This document shows positions 57,644 through 64,000 of a DNA stretch of 64,000 nt, piece by piece (the first letter of the stretch is position 1; each line of letters starts with the position of its first letter). The notes under the pieces were generated by a model, which did not search any database, was not told the DNA's origin, and saw only the letters and a program-made list of their open reading frames with translations. A program made the position numbers and the translations under genes. The stretch is from Betaproteobacteria bacterium (lineage in GTDB: Bacteria > Pseudomonadota > Gammaproteobacteria > Burkholderiales > SG8-39). The DNA lies in assembly GCA_016195915.1 (NCBI GenBank), contig JACPYS010000058.1:62001-126000 (forward strand), written 5' to 3'.

Positions 57644-58702
57644 TCAACGCTTCCCGGCACCCTCGGACAGGCGGCGGGCCAAATGGTAAACCGGCCCGGT
57701 GCTCGTCACCAGCACGACGACACGGGTTACCTGGGTCGCGGTGACCAGCGGCACGCCGAGTTGAAGCACTTTGGCAGTAATTGCCATCTCCGCCATTCCG
57801 TCGGGAGCGGTAGCGAGCAGCAGACTGGGCAGCGGCAGTCCGGAGAGCCGGGCCAAACCGGCCAAAGCCGCGAGTACGATCGAGATCAGTACGCTCGCCA
57901 GCACGCCGATGATATAGCGCGGCGCCCCGCGAAGAAAACGCTGCTCGAATCGCGCACCCAGGGCGCAGCCGATCAAGGCCTGGCCCACATTTGAGATCAC
58001 CGAAGGCATCGACGAAAACCGTGCGTCATACACGGAGAGCGCGATCACTGCCGCGAGAGGCCCAAGCATGAACGCATTGGGCACGCGCGCCATCAGGCAG
58101 GCGCCGCCCACCGCCGTCGCGATGCCGAACAAAGTCCGCAGCCCGCGCCAATCGAAATCCATCGATCGCGGCTCGTAGACGTCTGCGCCATGTGCACCCG
58201 AGTAAGTTAGTACGCACGGGATGAGGATGACTACCACGAGGATGCGCAGTGACTGCGCCATGGCGACGCGATCCGTGCGCGCGCCGTAACGCTCGCCCAA
58301 CACCACCATCTCGGTCGCGCCGCCAGGAACGCTGGCAAAAAAAGCTGTCGTGCGGTCGGTGCCGGTCACGCGCGACAAGAACCATCCGCTCACGCTTCCG
58401 AGGACGATCGCGAGCAACGCCGCCATCAACTGGATAGGCCAGTACGAAGCAACCTCACGCGCGACCACCGGCGTGAAGTACAGACGCAGCGCGGTCCCGA
58501 TGATCACCTGCCCCGCTTCTCTTCCGCCGAAAGGCGCACGCAACCCCAGTCCTCCGCAGTTGCAAACCGCCATGACGCTCAACGGACCGATTATCCAGGG
58601 ATGCGGCGTCTTCAACCAGGCGAAGAGCGTGCCCGCGAGTGCACATAGGGCGAGGCTCAGAAACGGGTTGAGAATAGAGTCGCCGGCAGCGCGCATCGCC
58701 AT
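57644..58702 (-). CDS. AbrB-family integral membrane protein
   Basis: This 352-residue protein has about ten membrane helices built from two repeats, each with a PGG/PDG-type motif: FFASVPGGATEMVVLGERYGAR and LLATAPDGMAEMAITAKVLQLG. It belongs to the AbrB duplication family, sometimes mislabelled ammonia monooxygenase or regulator. A transporter role is suspected, and the substrate is unknown. Its start overlaps the mnmE stop by one base. Confidence 0.88.
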   Translation of the reverse strand: MAMRAAGDSILNPFLSLALCALAGTLFAWLKTPHPWIIGPLSVMAVCNCGGLGLRAPFGGREAGQVIIGTALRLYFTPVVAREVASYWPIQLMAALLAIVLGSVSGWFLSRVTGTDRTTAFFASVPGGATEMVVLGERYGARTDRVAMAQSLRILVVVILIPCVLTYSGAHGADVYEPRSMDFDWRGLRTLFGIATAVGGACLMARVPNAFMLGPLAAVIALSVYDARFSSMPSVISNVGQALIGCALGARFEQRFLRGAPRYIIGVLASVLISIVLAALAGLARLSGLPLPSLLLATAPDGMAEMAITAKVLQLGVPLVTATQVTRVVVLVTSTGPVYHLARRLSEGAGKR

Positions 58703-60093
58703 TATTTTCCGATGCAGAATCGCGAGAAGATCTCCCCCAGCAAGTCATCCGAGGTAAATTCCCCGGTAATCTGATTGAGCGATTCTTGGGCAAGGCGAAG
58801 TTCCTCGGCAAACAATTCCCAGCGCGGCAGCGCATCCCCAGCCACCGCCAGGTTGTGCTGAGCCGACTCGAGCGCGCGCAAATGCCGGGCGCGCGCGAGA
58901 AACAGCGTTTCCCCGCTCCTCTGCCAGCCCGCGGCGGCGAGCAATGCGTGACGAAGCAACTCCAGCCCGTCGCCGGTCTTTGCCGACAGGTACACCTGCT
59001 GAGGTGTTGTTTCGATAGACCTTGCGGGGATGCCGGCAATGTCTATCTTGTTGAACAGATCGATGCGTACCGCACCGGCCGGCAGCTCGTTCTCGAAGCG
59101 CTCGAGAATCGTGCGATCCGCGGCCTGTACCCCCTCTGCAGCGTCAAACACCGCAAGCACGACGTCTGCGCGCCCGAGTTCCTGCCAGGCCCGTTCGACG
59201 CCGATCCGCTCGATTTCATCGACTGCCTCGCGCAGCCCGGCCGTATCCACGACACGCAGCGGCACACCTTCGATCTGGATGTCTTCGCGGAGCGCGTCGC
59301 GCGTGGTGCCGGCGATCGGCGTGACGATCGCACGCTCCGCGCCTGCAAGGCGATTTAGCAAACTTGACTTGCCGACGTTTGGTCGCCCGGCGATGACCAC
59401 CCGGATGCCCTCTCGAAGCAGACTCCCCTGCCTGCTCCTCGCCAATATCTCGTCGAGCGCAACACGCACCCGATTTAATCCCCTAAGCGCGTCATCCCGA
59501 TGCAACGAATCCACTTCGTCCTCGGGAAAATCGAGCATCGCCTCGGTGAGGGCGCGCAGTTCAGTCAGCTTTGCGACAAGCCCGCGTACGGCGGACGAAA
59601 ACTCCCCGGAGAGCGAGCGCAACGCGCAACGCGCGGCGTCATTGCTCGCTGACTCGATCAGATCCGCAACCGCCTCTGACTGAGCCAGGTCGAGTTTGCC
59701 GTTCAGGAAGGCACGCCGCGTGAACTCTCCGGGCTCGGCCAGCCGCGCTCCGGCGTCCAGGCAGGCCGTGAGCAGGAGTTGCATCACCACCATGCCGCCG
59801 TGGCCGTGGAGTTCGAGTACCGGCTCACCGGTGTAAGAGTACGGCGCAGGGAAAAAAAGCGCGAGCCCGCTATCGATCAATGTCCCTTGCGCATCGCGGA
59901 ACTCAGCGCGCGTTGCTCGCCGCGCCGGAGAAAGCCGCCCGGTCAGAGCCCGCGAAACGTCCGCTGCCCGACCTCCCGCAACCCGAACGATACCGATACC
60001 GCCGCGCCCCGGAGGAGTGGCGATGGCAGCAATCGTGTCAGCGTGTCCGAACGACGACGCCGGCGCGTCGGCGAGGTTCTCAGCGCTTCGCAT
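58702..60093 (-). CDS. mnmE: tRNA modification GTPase
   Basis: This 463-residue GTPase partners MnmG in wobble-uridine modification. The N-terminal formyl-THF-like domain has [13 protein letters not shown], the G1 motif is [13 protein letters not shown], the G3 region is DTAGLRE, and the conserved C-terminus FCIGK is intact. It overlaps the yidC end by 14 bases. Confidence 0.97.
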   Translation of the reverse strand: MRSAENLADAPASSFGHADTIAAIATPPGRGGIGIVRVAGGRAADVSRALTGRLSPARRATRAEFRDAQGTLIDSGLALFFPAPYSYTGEPVLELHGHGGMVVMQLLLTACLDAGARLAEPGEFTRRAFLNGKLDLAQSEAVADLIESASNDAARCALRSLSGEFSSAVRGLVAKLTELRALTEAMLDFPEDEVDSLHRDDALRGLNRVRVALDEILARSRQGSLLREGIRVVIAGRPNVGKSSLLNRLAGAERAIVTPIAGTTRDALREDIQIEGVPLRVVDTAGLREAVDEIERIGVERAWQELGRADVVLAVFDAAEGVQAADRTILERFENELPAGAVRIDLFNKIDIAGIPARSIETTPQQVYLSAKTGDGLELLRHALLAAAGWQRSGETLFLARARHLRALESAQHNLAVAGDALPRWELFAEELRLAQESLNQITGEFTSDDLLGEIFSRFCIGK

Positions 60094-61750
60094 GGGCAGG
60101 TTTGTCGCGGTCGAACATCCGCTGGATCTGCCACTGCTGAAGGATGGATAGGATGTTGTTGACCAGCCAGTAGAGGACGAGGCCGGCGGGAAAGAAAAAG
60201 AAAAACACGCTGAAAATGTACGGCATGGTCGCCATCACCTTGGCCTGTACAGGATCCGGCGGCGTCGGGTTCATGCGCGTCTGAAGGATCATCGTGATCG
60301 TCATGAGCACGGGCAGAACATAATACGGGTCCAGCGCCGATAGATCCTTGATCCAAAGGATGAACGGAGCGTGGCGCAACTCGATCGCGGCCAGCAACGT
60401 CCAGTACAGCGCGATGAACACCGGAATTTGCACCACCACCGGAAAACAACCGCCAAGAGGATTGATTTTCTCTGTCTTGTACAACTCCATCATTGCCTGA
60501 TTCTGGCGCGCACGGTCGTTTGCGTACATCTCGCGCAGTTTGGTAAGCCGCGGCGTGATCAGTTTCATCTTCGCCATCGACTTGTAACTTGCGGCCGAGA
60601 GCGGGAAGAACAGAAGCTTGAGAGACACGGTAAGCAGGATGATTGCCACACCCCAGTTGCCGCTCAATTCGTGGAATTTCTCCAATACCCAGAACAGAGG
60701 CCAGGCAATAATCGTCAGCCAGCCGAAGTCGACCACCAGATCGAGCCCGGGCGCCGCAGTGCGGAGCCTTTGCTGTTCCTGCGGACCGGAAAAAAGCGGA
60801 ACCGCGATACGCGCGCTCGCCCCGGGTTCTATCGTCGGGGTAGCGACGATCAAACCAGCGGCGTACAGCCCGTCAGGCTGCTTTTTCGTGTAGTACTCGC
60901 GCGCCAGCTTGTCCGCAGGCAGCCACGCCGCGACGAAGTAGTGCTGCACCATTGCTATCCAACCATCGCTCGCCTGACGGGGATAGTCCGTCTTCCCCTT
61001 CTCGATCGCGGAATACTCGATCTTCTGGAAATTCTTTTCGATCGTGTACACCGCCGCCCCGGTGTAGGTCTGCATCATCGCCGTTTCCCCGGCGGGCGCC
61101 TTGTCGTCTCGCACCAGCTGAAAATAGGCATGCGTCGCCAGAGGCTGAGCAGTCCCGTTCTTCACCTCCAACGCGACCTCGACCAGGTAGCTGTCGCGGC
61201 GGAAAACATAGACCTTCTCGACCGAGACCCCGTTGCCGCTTTCGGCAAGCATGCGCACTTCCAGCGCCGCGGAGCCCGCACCGAGGGAGCGCTCGCCGGG
61301 AAGAACGCGATACAGGGTGCGATGATTGGGCAATCCCTCGCCGATCAGGCCGCTCTGCGCGCCATACGAATGTTCCGGGCCGAACAACACGAGCGGCTTG
61401 TTGGCCTCCTTGGCATCCATGTGTTTCAGCAACTCGAGCCGCCTCAAAGTTCCCCCGAGCGCGTCGATCTCCGCGGAAAACAGGTCAGTGGTGATCGTTA
61501 CGACCTCACCCTTCGGCGCCGCCGTCGCGGTCGCGCCGGGCACAGCTGCGGCTTTGTCCGCTATGGGCGCGCTCGTGCTTCCGGCGTGCGCCTTGGGAGG
61601 CGAACTTGGCGAAGGAACGCCCGCTGGAAGCGAGGCTGTGGGGCTGTTGGCGGGTGCCACCTTCGGCCGCTTGTCCTTCTCCCAGGCGTCCCAGAGCAAG
61701 AACACCGAAAAACAGAACACGAACAACAGGATTAGGCGTTGGGTTTCCAT
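60080..61750 (-). CDS. yidC: Membrane protein insertase YidC
   Basis: This is a 556-residue inner-membrane insertase with an N-terminal anchor ([18 protein letters not shown]), a Pro/Ala-rich linker and a large periplasmic beta domain (residues about 65-340). The five-helix core includes [31 protein letters not shown] and the signature [24 protein letters not shown]. It inserts Sec-dependent and Sec-independent proteins, including the ATP synthase c subunit. Confidence 0.96.
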   Translation of the reverse strand: METQRLILLFVFCFSVFLLWDAWEKDKRPKVAPANSPTASLPAGVPSPSSPPKAHAGSTSAPIADKAAAVPGATATAAPKGEVVTITTDLFSAEIDALGGTLRRLELLKHMDAKEANKPLVLFGPEHSYGAQSGLIGEGLPNHRTLYRVLPGERSLGAGSAALEVRMLAESGNGVSVEKVYVFRRDSYLVEVALEVKNGTAQPLATHAYFQLVRDDKAPAGETAMMQTYTGAAVYTIEKNFQKIEYSAIEKGKTDYPRQASDGWIAMVQHYFVAAWLPADKLAREYYTKKQPDGLYAAGLIVATPTIEPGASARIAVPLFSGPQEQQRLRTAAPGLDLVVDFGWLTIIAWPLFWVLEKFHELSGNWGVAIILLTVSLKLLFFPLSAASYKSMAKMKLITPRLTKLREMYANDRARQNQAMMELYKTEKINPLGGCFPVVVQIPVFIALYWTLLAAIELRHAPFILWIKDLSALDPYYVLPVLMTITMILQTRMNPTPPDPVQAKVMATMPYIFSVFFFFFPAGLVLYWLVNNILSILQQWQIQRMFDRDKPAHAKR

Positions 61751-61779
61751 GCGAGGTGCGCTGCTTTAGCCCGGTAGTT

Positions 61780-62010
61780 TCAGTGTTTGGGACGCGCGGT
61801 TTCGGGTACCGGATCATAGCCGCCCAGATGCCAAGGGTGGCAGCAGGCTATGCGTCGCGCCGCGAGCCAGCTTCCGTGCAACGCTCCATGCCGCGTAATC
61901 GCCTCGTCCGCATACTCGGAGCAACTGGGATGAAAGCGGCAACTCGGGCCGAGCATCGGGCTCAACGCGTAGCGGTAAAAACGGATCGGGTAGATCAGCA
62001 GCCTTCTCAT
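61780..62010 (-). CDS. yidD: Membrane protein insertion efficiency factor YidD
   Basis: This is a 76-residue protein with an amphipathic N-terminus ([17 protein letters not shown]) and the family signature [46 protein letters not shown]. It overlaps the rnpA end by four bases. Confidence 0.94.
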   Translation of the reverse strand: MRRLLIYPIRFYRYALSPMLGPSCRFHPSCSEYADEAITRHGALHGSWLAARRIACCHPWHLGGYDPVPETARPKH

Positions 62011-62366
62011 CGTTTCAACCTCGAGAATGCATCGCGCAATCGGCCAAGCATGTCATGCTCAAGCCGGATATTCTGCGGTGGGCGCACCAGTACGTCGACC
62101 GGTGCCAGCGCCCGCTGTTCAAGCCGGAACGCCTCGCGAATGCAACGCTTGACGCGGTTGCGTACGTTCGCGCGCCGCGATACGCGTAGCGACATCAGAA
62201 CGCCAAGGCGGGCGGAGCCAACATCATTCGGCGTTACGATAAAGGTAAACCCGGAAAACGTTCGCCGCGTACCGCCGCGCAAAAGGCCCTCGTATTGCGC
62301 CTTGGAACGAATGCGACGCTCGGGGCCGAAACGCAATCGCTCTCGCGGCGGCGTTGCGCCGGTCAC
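62007..62366 (-). CDS. rnpA: Ribonuclease P protein component
   Basis: This 119-residue basic protein has a GTG start. The RNR motif region [19 protein letters not shown] binds the RNase P RNA, with a central cleft [13 protein letters not shown]. It follows rpmH by 17 bases. Confidence 0.95.
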   Translation of the reverse strand: MTGATPPRERLRFGPERRIRSKAQYEGLLRGGTRRTFSGFTFIVTPNDVGSARLGVLMSLRVSRRANVRNRVKRCIREAFRLEQRALAPVDVLVRPPQNIRLEHDMLGRLRDAFSRLKR

Positions 62367-62383
62367 GCGCGCAACGATCCCGT

Positions 62384-62518
62384 TCAGACGGAGAGGCGCC
62401 TGCGGCCCTTCGCGCGCCGGGCGGCAATCACCTTGCGACCACCCCGTGTACGCATCCGGGTGAGAAATCCGTGGCGGCGCGAGCGCCTTGTCTTGGAAGG
62501 TTGGTAGGTTCGCTTCAT
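62384..62518 (-). CDS. rpmH: 50S ribosomal protein L34
   Basis: This 44-residue, highly basic protein begins [20 protein letters not shown] and ends [11 protein letters not shown], an almost exact L34 consensus. It is the first gene of the rpmH-rnpA-yidD-yidC-mnmE-abrB run, divergent from dnaA. Confidence 0.97.
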   Translation of the reverse strand: MKRTYQPSKTRRSRRHGFLTRMRTRGGRKVIAARRAKGRRRLSV

Positions 62519-62545
62519 GGGTGTCTCGGCTGGCGAAAACCTACG

Positions 62546-62575
62546 ATTACAGCCTTTTATCTACGTCGTTGTCAA
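62546..62575 (-). promoter_or_regulatory. Sigma-70 promoter of the rpmH operon
   Basis: On the minus strand, -35 TTGACA (complement of 62570-62575) and -10 TGTAAT (complement of 62546-62551) are spaced by 18 bases. This gives a leader of about 20 bases before the rpmH ATG. A degenerate DnaA-like box TTATCTACG (62557-62565) lies within the spacer. Confidence 0.65.
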
Positions 62576-62600
62576 ATTTCGTTTATTTCTCTGTCCAACC

Positions 62601-62609
62601 TGTGGATAA
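62601..62609 (-). other. DnaA box in the rpmH-dnaA intergenic region
   Basis: TGTGGATAA is the complement of the consensus DnaA box TTATCCACA. It lies 109 bases upstream of dnaA, beside an AT-rich tract (62626-62646, TAAAATACC then TATTATTAAAT). It could serve dnaA autoregulation or be part of oriC; only one perfect box was found in this gap. Confidence 0.65.
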
Positions 62610-62717
62610 CTCGCGTCGAACTGGGTAAAATACCTATTATTAAATCGGCTCGCTCGGCAACCGGCGCGCGCCTTTCGCGTGAGTCCAGGCACGACCAAAA
62701 AAGAGCCCTAATCCGAG

Positions 62718-64000
62718 ATGCGAAACCTCTGGGACGCATGCCTGCGGCGCCTCGAACAGGAACTCCCTGCGCAGCAGTTCAATACGTGGATCCGGCCTCT
62801 TACGCTAGACGCCACGGGATCGGATGTCGGCCAGCTTAGACTGGTCGCGCCGAATCGGTTCGTGCTCGAACTGGTGCGTGAGCGCTTCAGCGAGCGGATC
62901 AGAAAATTTGCCGGTGAGGCCGGGCCGCAGCCAGTGGAAATCAACGTCGTGCTGGCGCGCGGACCCGAGCCACAGCCCCGCCAGCCCCCTCGCGCCAACG
63001 GCTCTCCGTCTCCGCCAACGTTGGATCGGGCACGGCTCAATCCCGGCTTTACCTTCGACGGATTTGTCACGGGAAAGGCAAACCAGCTTGCGCGTGCTGC
63101 AGCGCTGCAGGTCGCCGAAAATCCGGGCATCTCCTACAACCCGCTTTTTGTTTATGGCGGAGTGGGGCTGGGTAAGACACATCTGGTCCAGGCCATCGGC
63201 AACGCCTTAGCCAGCCAAAGGCCCACGGCCAAGATTCGCTATACCCACGCCGAGCAGTACGTGACCGACGTGGTGCGCGCTTACCAGCAGCGTTCCTTCG
63301 AGGAATTCAAGCGCTATTACCACTCGCTCGACCTGCTGTTGATCGACGATATACAGTTCATCTCGAACAAGGGCCGCACGCAAGAGGAGTTCTTCTACGC
63401 GTTCAACGCACTGGTCGAAGCGCACAAACAAATCGTAATCACCTGCGACACTTATCCGAAGGAGATTTCCGGCATGGAAGAACGCCTGATCTCGCGCTTC
63501 GGGTGGGGCCTCACGGTTGCCATCGAACCGCCGGAACTGGAAATGAGGGTGGCCATCGTACTCAAGAAAGCGGCAGCAGAAGGCGTTCCACTCACCGAGG
63601 ACATCGCCTTTTTCATTGCCAAGCACATTCGATCCAACGTACGCGAACTCGAAGGCGCGCTGAAAAAAGTCCTGGCCTTTTCACGCTTCAACAACAGAGA
63701 GTTGTCCCTCGAACTCGCCAAGGAGGCGCTGCGTGACATCCTGAACATGGCCAATCGCCAGATCACGGTAGAGAACATCCAGAAGACGGTGGCGGAATTC
63801 TTCAAGCTCAAACCTTCGGATATGCATTCAAAAAAACGCACGCGCCAGGTCGCCCGCCCGCGCCAAGTGGCGATGGCGCTTGCCAAGGACCTGACGCAGA
63901 TGAGCTTGCCCGAGATCGGCAATGCATTCGGTGGCCGTGACCACACAACCGTATTGCACGCCTGCCGCACAATATCAAGTCTGCGCAAGCAGGATCAGAC
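62718..64000 (+). CDS. dnaA: Chromosomal replication initiator protein DnaA (partial)
   Basis: The first 427 residues are present and the frame runs off the right edge; judged by the family, only a short C-terminal tail is missing. Domain I is [28 protein letters not shown], and the linker is Pro-rich (residues 80-103). The AAA+ domain has Walker A GGVGLGKT (147-154) and Walker B LLLIDD (about 206-211). Domain IV carries the signature [15 protein letters not shown] that reads DnaA boxes. Confidence 0.97.
   Translation, partial: MRNLWDACLRRLEQELPAQQFNTWIRPLTLDATGSDVGQLRLVAPNRFVLELVRERFSERIRKFAGEAGPQPVEINVVLARGPEPQPRQPPRANGSPSPPTLDRARLNPGFTFDGFVTGKANQLARAAALQVAENPGISYNPLFVYGGVGLGKTHLVQAIGNALASQRPTAKIRYTHAEQYVTDVVRAYQQRSFEEFKRYYHSLDLLLIDDIQFISNKGRTQEEFFYAFNALVEAHKQIVITCDTYPKEISGMEERLISRFGWGLTVAIEPPELEMRVAIVLKKAAAEGVPLTEDIAFFIAKHIRSNVRELEGALKKVLAFSRFNNRELSLELAKEALRDILNMANRQITVENIQKTVAEFFKLKPSDMHSKKRTRQVARPRQVAMALAKDLTQMSLPEIGNAFGGRDHTTVLHACRTISSLRKQDQ

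Overview
The window is a gene-dense, GC-rich stretch of a bacterial chromosome lying next to the replication origin. Gene content and order point to a betaproteobacterium, probably Burkholderiales or a related uncultured lineage: rpmH-rnpA-yidD-yidC-mnmE divergent from dnaA, mnmG-rsmG-parA-parB-atpIBEFHAGDC, tripartite tricarboxylate (Tct) and TRAP carriers, and many family III CoA-transferases. No rRNA, tRNA, IS element, prophage or CRISPR array was seen. No gap between genes exceeds about 300 bases.

Layout. 1-8.7 kb: mixed housekeeping (amino-acid ABC binding lipoprotein, small cytochrome c, thioredoxin-domain DUF255 protein, DUF924 protein, ilvD, lgt, a 3-methyladenine glycosylase) and a small HEPN/nucleotidyltransferase toxin-antitoxin-like pair lying between imperfect direct repeats. 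8.7-17.1 kb: a PilZ protein, a large FAD/Fe-S 2-hydroxyacid-dehydrogenase-like protein with its GntR regulator, a divergent glyoxylate-type aminotransferase, and a TRAP transporter coupled to a crotonase. 17.2-28.1 kb: two divergent four-gene operons of CoA chemistry. The left one holds acyl-CoA carboxylase beta and alpha, a LiuC/AtuE-like hydratase and a CoA-transferase. The right one holds an AtuA-like protein, malonyl-CoA decarboxylase, a crotonase and a CoA-transferase. Each ends in a crotonase/CoA-transferase pair.

28.1-39.4 kb: an M20 peptidase, a Rieske ferredoxin, a Crp/Fnr regulator, and a long minus-strand run: [2Fe-2S] ferredoxin, amidohydrolase, TctC-TctB-TctA, TauE-type permease, SoxC-like molybdoenzyme and SoxD-like cytochrome c. 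This run looks like an uptake, cleavage, sulfur-oxidation and export pathway for an organosulfur compound; that is inference. An identical 16-base palindrome lies upstream of both the Rieske gene and the ferredoxin that heads the run. 39.4-41.7 kb: a HAD phosphatase and glpD, directly behind the ATP synthase operon.

41.7-64 kb: the origin-proximal core. It contains the complete F1Fo ATP synthase operon, parAB, rsmG and mnmG, two exact parS sites, an MFS carrier, a class III aminotransferase, GTP-type PEP carboxykinase, an AbrB-type membrane protein, mnmE-yidC-yidD-rnpA-rpmH, and dnaA running off the right edge.
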